From Tetmemena sp. SeJ-2015 (Eukaryota; Ciliophora; Spirotrichea; Sporadotrichida; Oxytrichidae), in the NCBI GenBank assembly GCA_027382625.1, contig JAJKFJ010021217.1, positions 1 to 64,000 of the forward strand: DNA of 64,000 nucleotides, given 5' to 3'. Each line of letters opens with the position of its first letter. The stretch's first letter is position 1. This document shows positions 46,740 through 58,329 of the stretch, piece after piece. The position numbers were made by a program, and so were the translations under genes. The notes under the pieces are model-generated. The model was not told the DNA's origin and searched no databases. It saw nothing but the letters and a program-made list of their open reading frames with translations.

Positions 46740-46935
46740 GGGTTTAGTGAACTTACTTCTTGGATTTTCCTTTGCCCCAGGGGTGTTAGGGTTAGATTAG
46801 CAAAAGTCCTCTGATTTATTCTCGTCTCCGTCTCCAGGTGTGTCTCTGTTGGACAGCGATGTGAAGCCCTGATCTGAGTCGTTCAACAATATCTAACGAT
46901 TATTTTGAGCACCAGGTGTTGGCTTTAAATTATCA
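46740..46935 (-). CDS. Orphan coding segment upstream of CCP
   Basis: Reads PTPGAQNNRQILLNDSDQGF, TSLSNRDTPGDGDENKSEDF and CQSNPNTPGAKENPRS, then a GTAAGT donor. Flanks are strongly AT-rich. It may be the 5' exon or an N-terminal MDS of the carboxypeptidase, or belong to another scrambled gene. No pointer partner was found. Confidence 0.4.
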
Positions 46936-47339
46936 TTTATACTTTTTAAAAGTAAAATTTAAAATTAAGATTAAATCTTAACAATAACAACAAATTCTCC
47001 AAATTTTATACTCAAGTCATCAAAGCATAAAAGATTACTTTTATTGGATAAATTTGTCTAAGTTTTTTCTCTAAATTGTTTTAACCTTTGGCTTTATTTA
47101 AGGTATTTTGCGTTCCTCCATGTTAATTTATTGTCTGCTCTATTATAAATTAACTCTATTTTGTGACAGTTTAACAATTTCCTCTCTTAACTATTAAAAA
47201 TCTCTTAATTATTGTATTTTGTGTTCTCTCTCATCAAATCCTCTCCAACAATATGTTTTAGAGGAATAAGTGAAATTAATGATTGCAGAAATTAAAGGTA
47301 GAGTGTCATTGATAATCATATAATATATCAATTACAAAG

Positions 47340-50300
47340 TCAGAAGTTAACGAGCTCTACCATTGCATCCTTTTGAGAGCTCCTCAGGATCATCCTAACC
47401 ATCAACTCTTTCTTAGGTACGCATAAGAAGCGAGGCATAACTTCCTGCTCGTCAAAGTCTACCAAAGAGGTCTTACTGTTCTGGTGTATTTTCATGAACT
47501 CCACCATAGCTTACCTCTCCTTCGTCATTCATTTTATATTCTATTCATTCATTTAATTATCATAAAGCTCAATCTGTTTTCGGTGACACCTGATTAGCTA
47601 TGAGGGCTCCGAGTAGATACATCTCCCTTGGTTTGATTCCCATGAGGTGGAACTAAGTTATTGCTTGACAAATTCTACATACCGTTTTTAATCTTCTCTC
47701 TGTTTGAGGTGGTATTGCCTACTGAGCTGTCAGCTCTCTTATCTCTCACTCCAAAGCCAACTACCCCTCTCTGAGTTTGATAGTTAAATTATAATGTATG
47801 ATTATAATTTCTTAATTGCTATATAGTTATTGGCAAGAGTGTTAACTGAGGTATTGATCTTGAGAGAGTTTATTTCATCCAGCAAGTCTTAAGTATTCTT
47901 TGTGATGATCTTCGAGAGAGAGTTTATCATGTCTTGCTTTGGCTCAATTTGCTGGTGGGTCTCAGCCTCTGAGAGCCCGTACATATAAGACCGCCAATTT
48001 ATGTAACGCACTAGGAAGTCATTCATCTATCTCTTAATGAACAATTTCAGCACTGTGTTCCTCACCTTGTTGTCAATTTAAATTAAAATAAAAATAGGAT
48101 GTCGATTGAGGCAAGTTTCTTGCCAATCACCTTAGCTTTTTTGTTTTTCTTCAAAATTAATTGGTTCTAAATCGCACTCTTCTCCTTTTCAAAGTAGGTG
48201 ATTAAATAATAAAAATAAGCAACAATATAGAAATTTAAAAGGATTAAGAAGTTAAGTCTGTTTGAAATTATCAACCTCTTAGTCCTGTATTTCTGCTGAA
48301 TGAGGATAATTCTCTGCGAGTAGTTGAGGAACCGCTGCTTCAAATAGAATTTTTGAGAACTCTGTTAGAGAAAGCTTAGAACTTAATCCTTTGCTCTCTC
48401 TTCAAGTTGAGTTATCATCATACTATGAGTGTAGGTGAAACTTTTGAAAAATTTTATTCAAGATGAAAGGTAAAATAAACTTGCTGAGAAGTTTTGATCT
48501 GTCTCTCTATCTAATTTTTCCCTTTGCGTTTCAGGAACTTGCGCATGAGTCTTTTGAATTTTCTGACTGTGAGCTCTGCCCTCTGTTGTCTGATTATCTC
48601 GCTTCTGTGATCGTCAAAGCATTTGAATATGGTTCGCACCATGAACTGAGCTTAAATGAGCATAGCCCATTCTTGTTTCCTGCTCTTGAGTTTATTCTGC
48701 TCAATCACTTGCTTAATTAACTCCTCTCTCTAATTAAAATATTGATAAACAGTATATTCTGAGAAATAGAAAAAAAGAATATTAAAAATATAGCTTAGAT
48801 TTACTTACTCTCAGTTTGATGAAATCCCATCTATAGAGTTTGAAGTAGTTTTGCTTTCTCTTTTCATTCTCTATCTCCTCTTTTCTAAGTTAAGCGTAGA
48901 TTACTCTGTTTTGGCTCTCCATCGCTTGATATCTAAGATAATTAAGCAAAATCTATTTAATCACAATTAATGTAAAACTACTATCTCTTCTCGTCTTGAA
49001 GAGTATTCCAATCTGAGAGCATGGATTTATTTTGGCTGATAAAGTTCCTGGTCAAGCTCACACTGGCTCCTCCTACTTCTTCTTCGCCATCGAACATATT
49101 GAATCAATAAATAAGATATTGGTAGATGCATTTGCTCTCCCATATTATTTTCTCATGTAAGCTTCATAGTGCTCTAAAATATCAATTAAACTCAATCCTC
49201 TCTATCTAGTGCATACCTTGAAGAGACTGCTCTATCTCTCTGATATCTCGTTTCTAAGGTTTCATAACAATGCTCTCGTTTAATGCTGAGTCTTCCAAAT
49301 TGGCCTCAGCTGGATCCACATTAGGTTTCACTTTAATTCATAGAAAAATTAAATCACTTGCTGATCATTCTACACAACACTTCCTGGCTATTTTTTAGGA
49401 ATGACTATCTACTGCACATTTGGATCTTGTGGGAAGCCGATATAGAGTGAGATACTGCACCCTGTAGAGCAGTAAATAGAGAAGTAAAGCATCTCTGGCT
49501 AGTTCCTAAACTATTCTTTGTTCTGTGGTGCCTGTCCAAACGAGAATATTCTTTTCTAAAAGGAGTTCTTAAAAGGAAAAAGGGGCACTTACATTTTAGT
49601 AGAATTTATCATGATGATCCTCATTTGGTTCTTTGTAGTGCGTGCTCATCCAAACTTTTAGCTCTGGAAGTTGCTTTCTCTTTCCATTTGGCACAGTTAG
49701 CTTCGAGTCGATAACTTTGAAAGCGAAGGAAAATTTGGCTGGAAGCATGTAGCCTTTGATGTTTGACTTGCAGTAAATGTGCGTGTTCTCTATTATCTCA
49801 ATGTTACTCGTCCTAAGAAAGATTATTAATGCTCATCAAAATCAAAATATTATTCTTTATTAAGTGGTTGAACGTTGATATGCTAGTCATTATTTGACAC
49901 AATTCTAGAAGCTTATAGTTCAAACTCTTGATGTCTCTGTTAGCTTGCGTCAACATTATGGAGCAATCTTGCTTAATTTCAAGGCCTGGAAGCGAATTCT
50001 TATTGTCCATTTAGTGGAGCTTATGAAGAGTGCTCTGTATATCACAGTTCGAATCTCTAGTCAGATTCGAGAGGCTTTCCTTCATTTTGTACCTATTTTG
50101 GCCATTGTGATTGAAAGTTGAGAAATATATGGATTGCTAAGAGTCTAACTCGGGGCCTTGAGATTGAAAGATCTTTGGAGAGTATACATTCGCGTTTGAA
50201 AAGTTAAGATAGGACTGATTGTGATTAGTTGGACCTGCTGTACCTGATCTATCCATAGAGGATTCTTTGTAATCAATCACCGATCTGTTGTGAGGCAGAA

Positions 50301-51501
50301 ATTATTTGCTAGTCTTATTGGACATCGCATATGGATCATAATTATTGACTGGAGATTGGCCGTTCTCATTTCCCAATTGCAGCTTCTTTTTAAATCCACC
50401 TAGAAGAGTATTTCTCGATATGCTTTTTGAGACACTTGCTGGGAGGATAGTATTCTATTCTTATCCTTATAAATTCTTTGCTCTCTAGTTCATATATTTC
50501 ACTTATGCCTTGTTTTAAGTAATATTACTATCACTTAGAATCTAATCCTTATTAATTGAGGACTCATTTAGGTTTCTCAACATTCTTGTAGTGGTTTTAT
50601 TCCTGGAGGATTGGTTCTATTTTTACTTCTACAGGTAGAACTATTGCTAAGAGACTTAAACTGACATCTGCCCTTCTAATTTCCCTCTTTGCCTTATGTT
50701 TATATTATTCTGAGCATTTATACTTGAGAGCACAGTGCTGGCATATCCATCATGGATTGATCCTAAACATAATGATGAGTTTTAAATTGAAATGCTCCCT
50801 TACTGTTTTGTGCTTGATTGTTATCATAAGCAGATGAAGAATTCATGTTCCTGCTAATGGCTGTCTGACTAAAACATTTTCATAAAGAAAGAGATAAAAA
50901 TTTCAATTCAAGACTGGATCTTCTGAGTGAGACAAAAGACCTCGAACCACTTGCTCTTTATTTCATCTCAATCGATTGATTCAGTAAATTCCTACTCTAA
51001 GTAGTGGACTTGCCCATTCCTTGGCCGTACTACCCTCTCGCTCCTCTTTAAGGGCTCTCCATTTCTTAGTTTGTATATTCTCTCAGAGGAGATTCCGACT
51101 GATTATAGTTCATGGTGCCAACACGAGGCAACTAACTCTACTTCATCTGCCCTTTCACAAAGACTTTAGACTGAACTGTGGAGGAGTAAGGCGTCTAATT
51201 ATCTGAAGCCAATTTCCCATAGAAATTTTATGACTAGGAATTAGACACATTAAGATTCGTTGAGCTTTGGTTAAGCCCATAGGTGTAACCTCCTTGAGAC
51301 TCGTTTTGAAAATATCCTAAGACACCATTAAAAACATACATGCGTTCTCTTACTATTCTATTTCCCGTTCTTATGTTTCTACTTGAGTCCTAGATTAACC
51401 GAGAGTTGCTCTTTATCTAACCAGTTGGGGGATTCTTCCCTATCAGCGTTTTAGTGTTAACTCTTGAGGGATATGAGTCTCTTGAGTTCCTGCTTTTTCA
51501 T
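47340..51501 (-). CDS. Large protein with IQ/coiled-coil C-terminus
   Basis: The ATG at 51501 opens MKKQELKRLISLKSQHQNAD. The first half is S/N/Q-rich and probably disordered (ASVSKSISRNTLLGGFKKKL, ENGQSPVNNYDPYAMSNK). A folded central region follows: ENTHIYCKSNIKGYMLPAKF, LKVWMSTHYKEPNEDHHDKF, EMLYFSIYCSTGCSISLYIG. The C-terminal part is basic and helical with IQ-like motifs (ESQNRVIYAQLRKEEIENEK, RRQRAELTVRKFKRLMRKFL-like, QRIILIQQKYRTKRLII). It ends QKDAMVELVNF at TGA 47340-47342. IQ motifs usually bind calmodulin. The overall layout resembles a large family I associate with ciliates, but I cannot name it. IES junctions were not mapped. Confidence 0.5.
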
Positions 51502-51509
51502 GATTATTA

Positions 51510-52400
51510 ATTTATTGTAAAGAAGAAGAGTAATCTGTAATTATAAATTTTATTCAATAACTTCATTTACTAAATGATAACAGGTGGTAATATGGATTTA
51601 TTTTATTGATCCCCCTTTCAAAAAGTACAATACTGACATGAGTGCGAGGGCCTCGAACAAGGCATGCTGTGCTATTTTCTGAAAACAGCAGCTACAGAAA
51701 TAATGATGATGAACATATCTGTTCAACTAATTGTAAAAATGTTTGATTAGTGTAAGCAAGCTAAGTCACTCACAAAATTCACCATACTTTATAATAATCT
51801 CGACTAGATACTTAAAATCAACTTAACGAGAAAAGAGAAACTTTGATATGAGAAAATCATAAAACTCGTTCCAAGTATACTCTCTCTTCCTCTCCTACAA
51901 AAAAAAAGTATTCATAGATTTTTCAAGTGTTAATTACTATTTAAATGAAAATGCTTAAGCCCTATTCTCTTTCTCTCCACTTACTAAAAGCGCAAGCTCT
52001 TAACACTATTTCTTCTCCATTTGAAGGAATTTATAATCTTATCTCAATTTTCTTTTTTATTAAGTTTTGGCGAACTAAACAGAGCAGTAATCACTCTCAA
52101 TATAACTCTCGAATAAATCTCAATTGCTAAGAATATACCAATGTCATCTTTCTCACTTAATTTTATGACTAGCAAAAATATTTTTCTATATTATAAAGGA
52201 ACGATAAACATCTCTATGGTTATTTAATGTTGGTATAAGTAGAACTACTATAATAATTAATATGAATTTAACGCCTTGTTATGAAACAAACTTTATACTT
52301 TAAGCGCTTTCCTTATAAGAACTCAAATACCACACACATACACATATACTCATTATCTTCCATATATAATCTCTACCAAAGCTCTTTCACAAATACTTTG
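51510..52400. other. AT-rich intergenic region
   Basis: Between the 5' end of the large IQ-type gene and the 3' end of RAD23, both on the minus strand. No convincing coding segment seen. Confidence 0.4.
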
Positions 52401-52467
52401 AACTATGTATGCAGTACTGGGCTCTTTCTTCTCTCAGCTCCTTAATTCACAAAGTGATCTGCGCTCC

Positions 52468-54032
52468 TCAAATAAGACTGGAGTCGTCATCTCCACCACC
52501 GTTTCCACCATTGTTTCCACCTTCATTTCCACCGTTATTATCACCTGGGTTTCCTCCCTGGTTTCCACCCTCGTTGTTGGGAGGTTGCTGCTGTTGTTGA
52601 TCGGCAGGTGGCTACTGCTGAGCTGCTGCTGGCTGACTTGAAGCTACAATAGACTCCTGAAGAGCGGCCTCGTCATCTTCGAAACCAGTCTCGAAGAGGT
52701 AGTTTGCTGCGAACTCTTCGTTCTTATCACAGGCGAAATAGGCCTCAGCTGCCTTATGCTTGGGGAAACCGAGCTGAGTCAGACGGTTGATGGCCTCCAT
52801 CTCTTCTTGGGTCACTCTCAAGACACCTGGTTGATTGCCACCAGCGCCTCCCATTCCAGCTCCTGCACCTGCTCCAGCTCCGCCGAAACCTCCTCCCATG
52901 GGAAGTCCAGCGCTTGGGTCTCCAGACAAGAGCAGGTTCATGAAAGCTGCTGGGTTCTGCTGGATCATAGCGAATAGCTGCGGTTGACTCTGCTGTAGTT
53001 GAGAAAGGAACTGCTGATAGAACTGAGGGTCCTGTAGAATTCTCTGTCTGATGATGTTGAAGTTAGGGTTTGAAGCTAGAGCTGCGAAAGGGTTTCCTCC
53101 CATTCCCATATCTGCGGATCCCTCCTCATCACCATAGTCATCACCTTCATCGAAGCCTGCCTCAGCACCTGCTCCTGCACCTGCGCCGGCACCGGCCAAT
53201 TAGTTTTAGACTGCTGCTAGGTTGACACCTGACATCAAGTACTCAAATGCGCGATCTGGGTTTCCGAAGGCTGCTCTTAGAGCAAGGATGCACTGGTCTC
53301 TGGGCTTTCCTGAGATCATAATGAGCTCACTGATTTGACCCTCTTGCTCTGGGGTAAGATTCTGTCCTGCAGCGCCTTGAGAAGCTGCGGGCTGCTGTTG
53401 GGCTGCTGGCTGAGGTTGCTGCTGAGCGGCGGGTTGTTATTGAGCAGCTGGCTGTTGGGCAACGGGTTCTTCCATCTTGACATCTTCCTTCTTAGCTGCT
53501 GGCTTTGCCTATAAAATTGGTCAGACTTCAATTCCCTTGAAAATAAGGGGTAATGGCAAGTGGCTGCTCTATATTCTAACGACCATCATATCAGAATGAT
53601 CGCAGTTAGATTCACTCACTTCCATTTCCCCACTTTCCTCTTCATCACTTTATAGTGCTTCTTCTTCTTGTCTTACCTTTGAGATCATGACAACGAGGAA
53701 ATCTCCCTCCTTGATGGAGTAGCCCTCAAGGGTCTTGTTATCATCATCCATGACTTTACCGTATGCGATCAGCTTCATGAGATCTGCCTGCATCTTGTGC
53801 TCCACCTCGATCTTTTCCTTTACCTGACGAATCTACAACATCGAAGTTTAACATTTGCTACTATCATAGGTTTGCAATTGTGGTAAATCCAAGTCTCAGG
53901 AATAATCCTGAAACCCCAGTATAGAGGTGAATAGGAACTGAGATTGCGAGAGGTAGGTTTACTTACGGTATCTGTCTCGTTGACTTCAAGAGGAAGCTGC
54001 TTACCCTGGAGGGTCTTGATGATAATTTTCAT
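52468..54032 (-). CDS. RAD23: RAD23, ubiquitin-receptor / nucleotide excision repair protein
   Basis: RAD23 carries ubiquitinated proteins to the proteasome and stabilises the XPC repair factor. The N-terminal ubiquitin-like domain starts MKIIIKTLQGKQLPLEVNET and continues IRQVKEKIEVEHKMQADLMK after intron 1. A Q/P/A-rich linker follows, then UBA1 (CILALRAAFGNPDRAFEYLM), the XPC-binding domain (NPNFNIIRQRILQDPQFYQQ, FLSQLQQSQPQLFAMIQQNP), and UBA2 (EEMEAINRLTQLGFPKHKAA, AYFACDKNEEFAANYLFETG). A Gly/Asn-rich tail ends DDDSSLI at TGA 52468-52470. VQNQLAG needs TAA read as Gln, and the linker and tail use TAA/TAG too. Two GT-AG introns (53833-53966, 53509-53676) are the only interruptions. No IES was seen, in contrast to the neighbours. 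Length and domain order are normal for the family. Confidence 0.95.
53509..53676 (-). other. RAD23 intron 2, 168 bp
   Basis: Donor GTAAGACAAG, acceptor TTTTATAG; joins VVMISK to AKPAAKKEDVKM. No flanking pointer repeat, so it is a spliceosomal intron. Confidence 0.8.
53833..53966 (-). other. RAD23 intron 1, 134 bp
   Basis: Donor GTAAGTAAAC, acceptor GATGTTGTAG; joins EVNETDT to IRQVKEKIEVEHKM within the ubiquitin-like domain. Confidence 0.85.
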
Positions 54033-54230
54033 TTTGAAATTTGTATATTAAGATTATAAAAGAAAAATTAAAATTTTTTCTTCGAAATAACATACTCCTT
54101 TTAAACAGCCATTTGTTTAAAATTTGGAATAATTACAGCTTTTATTTAACATAATTTTGATTTATTTTATAATGTTCTCTAAACTTATTTCACTTTTTTT
54201 ATTACTTATAGTTATTTTGTTATAGCAATA

Positions 54231-54340
54231 AAGATTATAAGTATAAAGAAAAATTTGGTTGAGAAGGAAATTATTACCACTAACAATAAAGTGTGAGATT
54301 TAATTGACTGTTGATAAATTATAAAGAGGTAATCAGAATT
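54231..54340. repeat. 110 bp direct repeat, copy A
   Basis: Starts AAGATTATAAGTATAAAG and ends AATCAGAATT; a few mismatches to copy B, 342 bp downstream. The core AAATTTGGTTGAGAAGGAAA is identical in both. It does not encode a recognisable protein and has no terminal inverted repeats that I can see. Confidence 0.85.
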
Positions 54341-54572
54341 TACCGATCGCTCTTAAAACATACTATCTAGAACTTCACACCTGCAGGATTATACTTAATA
54401 TAAAATAGAAATATTTCAAAAATATAAATAAATATTTTAATTAAAACACGAGATTAAATGAAAGAATGCATAAAAAAGTCTTTGCTTTTAAAAAATCATT
54501 TCTTAAACAATTTCTCTTAATTTTAAATGAAATAAATTTGAGTATTTTTTTTAAAGTTGTATTTTTGTAATT

Positions 54573-54682
54573 AAGATTATAAGTATAAAGAAAAATTTGG
54601 TTGAGAAGGAAATTATTACCACTAACAACAAAGTGTGAGATTTAATTAACTGTTGTTATATTATAAAGACGCAATCAGAATT
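54573..54682. repeat. 110 bp direct repeat, copy B
   Basis: Same sequence as copy A with scattered substitutions. It may be a short germline repeat family or a local duplication. Confidence 0.85.
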
Positions 54683-55198
54683 CCCCCTTTTAAAAAATCA
54701 AGAACTTTGCACAAAGGAAATATTTTAAATGAAAATTTTTAAGGAAAAATTTAAAATTAGCGTTTTTAAAAAGAATATAAAAGGAAAGAAACTGTAATTT
54801 TAATAAAAGCAAAAATGAATAATTCTACCAAGGCATAAAAATTTATTATAGAAACTCTTATTCATCTTATCTTAAGTTAAGGGGATGTATTCTATTAAAA
54901 TTGAATTGAAATTGTAAAATTCGAAATTTTATTTTTAATTTTTTATTTAAACTGTCACGATTATAACGGTTTCCCTATTAAAGAGTGACTGAATATTTTT
55001 TTAATTATAAATGTCTTCTATACTAAAGACACTTTAAAACTATACAAACCTTTAAAAACTCATTAGATAATTTGATAAAAACAGACTGCCAAAAATTGTA
55101 TGCAAAGCCCCAAAATAAAAAAAATTACAAACTAATTTAAAATAAATGAGGTAAGATAGTTGAAGAAATATGGTTTATGATAGGTGGGCAAAAGTAGT

Positions 55199-55281
55199 GC
55201 CAACTGTGAGGTTCGAACTCACGCGGACTTTCGCCCAGTGGATCTTAAGTCCACCCCCTTAAACCACTCGGGCAAGTTGGC
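55199..55281 (-). tRNA. tRNA-Leu (UAA anticodon)
   Basis: 83 nt cloverleaf on the minus strand: acceptor GCCAACT pairs with AGTTGGC; anticodon stem GTGGA/TCCAC encloses loop CTTAAGA with anticodon TAA; T arm GTGAG TTCGAAC CTCAC; a long variable arm as in class II tRNAs. No CCA encoded and no intron. It decodes UUA, a common codon in this AT-rich genome. It shows no sign of IES interruption. Confidence 0.96.
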
Positions 55282-55439
55282 TACTCTGACCTCCTCCCCT
55301 TTCGCCTCTCCTATAACCTCCCAAACACATTTCAGATTCTGCTTTTCTTTATTTCTTCGGATATCTACTTCACATTCCACGAATATAATCCTTATCACTG
55401 ATTATTAAATTCCACTCTCAGCTAATCTATAAACTTCTA

Positions 55440-55729
55440 ATTCAATCTTAAATACTGTATATGAAAATTATGTATGATGATTAACTTGCTTTTATTTTAG
55501 AAACTTGAAAATTTTTCTATCTCAATCTACAATTAGAGAATTTGATGGAGCGATTAAGGAAGACAAAGATATAAAAAGTGTTTCTAATTTAATTAGAAGC
55601 GGATATAAGTAGTTACCAATTTAACACTTCGAAATTATTATTTTAAGATATTAAAACAACATCGACTCCTAAACAATAAGTACTTACACTGTGCTTTTCA
55701 AATGCTATTTGAGGTTTAGATTGCAACCT
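55440..55729. other. AT-rich intergenic spacer before the secreted-protein gene
   Basis: No coding segment seen. Probably includes the promoter of the plus-strand gene starting at 55730, but no element can be named. Confidence 0.35.
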
Positions 55730-58151
55730 ATGGATCTAAAGCCAAGCTTAAGCAAGTGCAGCCTCATCCTCTGGCTGGGCCTGCTGTTAATCAACCCTGC
55801 TGTCTCTCAATCCGATGGCACTAATGCCTCTGCTGGCAACGAGTCACAGCCATCTAATTAAACATTAACCAAATCTATGTTGTCCATTTTTTCTTACTAT
55901 AAACAAGTCCGAATCTGCAAGCCAGTCCAACTTAGGTGACTCCGACATACTTTGTGACGGCGACCTATATGCCTGACTAGGGCATGCTCTATTACGATAG
56001 ACAGGACTAGTATGGTCGCTATGTCGAGCGCCTAGAATTCTTCTACGCCCTGCCGCCCATCGGAGAGTGCTACACTAACATCAGCATTAATGATGTAGTC
56101 AACTCTCTCGCCAATTAAAACATTGAGCTACCTGCTAATTTTAAGTTAGCTACTACTTCATTTATTATAGTAGTTTTAATGTGGTGAGCCAGAATAATAA
56201 CACCTAGACTGGAGGCAGTTCGGTCCCTTGGCTTGCTGTGACTATTTCTCCCCTGGCCGAGGCTACTAATTTACCAAATGCGAAAGCGGAGTCGGCATCG
56301 TTAGATTGCAAGAACGCGTAGGTTCCTATCGTGATCTCTTCTATATGCAATCCAATTACCTTTCTGAGGATTAATTTCCGAATGCTCTTTATTATGCAAG
56401 CAACTGACCAGTAGGTTGGAATAGGGAATATTACGTGGTCTAGTTTGATAACTCTGGTAGATTAATATTGCAGTTCGGGCAACGTAAGCAACCTAGCTTC
56501 CCCAAGCCCTCCCCTATTTCTCTCAGTTCCCGTGGATTGGGCTGCCTTCTACTAAACGTGGCAACAGAACCCCAACATCCTGAACTGGCAAGTTGCCGAT
56601 TATAGAAACTGGATACTAAACTATTAGGCCTACCTGAATGCTACGAACAGACTTCCTAACAACTAGACTCTAGTTGGGGAAACAGGCACCCTCTAAGGCA
56701 CTGGAGGCAGATTGAGGAGGCTGCTTCAAGCAGTGCCTGCTAATAATAGCAACGCAACTGCTGCTGATTATACACCTTTAAATTCATGAAATAATTTATA
56801 AGTGCTGCTGGTGGTAACGAATCAGCTGGTGGAAATGCGTCAGCTGGAAATCTAACAAACGCTACTGTTGTTCCTGCTGCGGTGGTTGTTCCATCTTAAT
56901 ATTATATCCATTAAAAGCTTAAATTTTCTCATAATCTAATGCAAGTAATGTAGCTAATGAAACCAACCAGACAATTCAAAATGCTACTAATGCAACTGAA
57001 GCAGCTGTAGCTAATGCCACAAATGCGACTAATGAAACTATTAGCAATGCGACAAATGTAGCAAACGCCAGTGCTCTAAATGTCACGAATGCTACTAACT
57101 AAACAATAACAAATATCACGAACGAAACAGCTACATCAAACTAAACTGTGGTGCCTATCAACTCAACTAATCTCTGGTTGGATGATTATGATAATCTCAC
57201 TACTCCTGAGGTTATCGCTAACTTATCGCAAAGAGGAATATATCAACCCTTCTTTGAAACATTCGATTTTATAAAACGCTTTTATGCTAATGGTATCTTA
57301 CAGTGGTACACTTTCTACTTCGGAAACAAGGAATAGCGGTAAAGTGGTTCAACAATTAAGGCTCACTTGGACTGCCCAGTGGCACAAGAAGAAATCTCCA
57401 AGGAGCTCAGTAGTAGTTGTCTTAATTCACAGGTGGTGAGACTGCAGTTCCTCCTGGCATGCAAGGAATCGTTGACTGGATCAAGCAAGTTACTGGCTCT
57501 TAAGCTATTCAATAAACTTTTTAAACTCCTACTTGTCAATAGTTGATCCATATAGCCAGGCCCAAAATGCAGTCTTGAATCCACCTTTGGCTATATCTAA
57601 TTCCGGAGGGCCCGTACTTTAAGCAACAGACGGTGGCTAGAATCAAGGTTCTCAGTCGTAGCTGCAAGGAGTCCAGCCTCTCTAACTGAGCAACGGAAAT
57701 TATCTGCCTGGCCTCTACTGCCTGTATTATCCCACAGCTTCAGTAGCTGACTCATACTGCTGCAGAAATACCAGGAACGTAGACCATGTTTGCTACAGCT
57801 TGATGAATCTCAATCTCTTCTTCTAAACCTCTACAGCTGAATTATTCTTTTAACTTATTGCTGAGTTATGCAACCAAGCTCAGCAGGCAGTTCAGACTTG
57901 CCCACCAAACGACACTGCCTGTCAATAGAATAGCTTCTTTAACTGGTTCAAGGCTCAAAACCTCAAGATTCCTTTCGGCTTCCTCAAGTTCAATCCCAGC
58001 TATGCTCAGCAAGCCTACAATAATTTATTCTTGAAGCGCATTATGTCTAATATACTTTAATTGTGTGAAGGGTTTCTCAGGATTCAACGTTTCTTATCAA
58101 GTCTGGTAGGACTTGTTCAACTAGAGAACCGGAGAACTAGGAGGACCTTGA
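55730..58151 (+). CDS. Secreted or surface Asn/Thr-rich, Cys-containing protein
   Basis: Starts MDLKPSLSKCSLILWLGLLL, a signal peptide with likely cleavage after AVSQS. The ectodomain begins with many N-x-T/S sites (GTNASAGNESQPSNQT). A conserved-looking segment follows, YMPDQGMLYYDRQDQYGRYV and ERLEFFYALPPIGECYTNIS, then GIVRLQERVGSYRDLFYMQS. Between about 56930 and 57150 lies a repeat of NAT/NET/NIT triplets (NATNATEAAVANATNATNET), which would be densely N-glycosylated. The C-terminal part is Cys-rich (YLPGLYCLYYPTASVADSYC, AELCNQAQQAVQTCPPNDTA, WFKAQNLKIPFGFLKFNPSY) and ends ELGGP with TGA at 58149-58151. Several IES or intron junctions remain. A role at the cell surface or in secretory granules is inferred; family not recognised. 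Confidence 0.6.
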
Positions 58152-58329
58152 TTCTTATTCATAGCTCTTCTTATGGATTTTTCTCCTTTAAGTTGAATTA
58201 GATAAATAATTTCACTCATACTTTAAATTAGTATTCATGACGATTGTGACTAAAGAAAGTGAAATGCTTACTTAAAAAGGCTTATTTATTTATAATATTA
58301 TAATTTGGAATCCACTTGCTGAATATAAA

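Larger units (their letters stand above)
54060..55190. other. AT-rich intergenic region with an internal direct repeat
   Basis: Upstream of RAD23 and downstream (on the minus strand) of the tRNA. No coding segment seen; it contains the two 110 bp repeats listed separately. Confidence 0.5.

Noticed and set aside
52405..53000. Plus-strand open frames over RAD23 (Ser/Val-rich and Pro-rich)
   Set aside because: They are antisense shadows of the Gly/Asn- and Ala/Gly-rich RAD23 coding sequence.
54231..54682. Transposon ends
   Set aside because: The 110 bp repeats are direct, have no terminal inverted repeats or coding sequence, and no target duplication could be defined.
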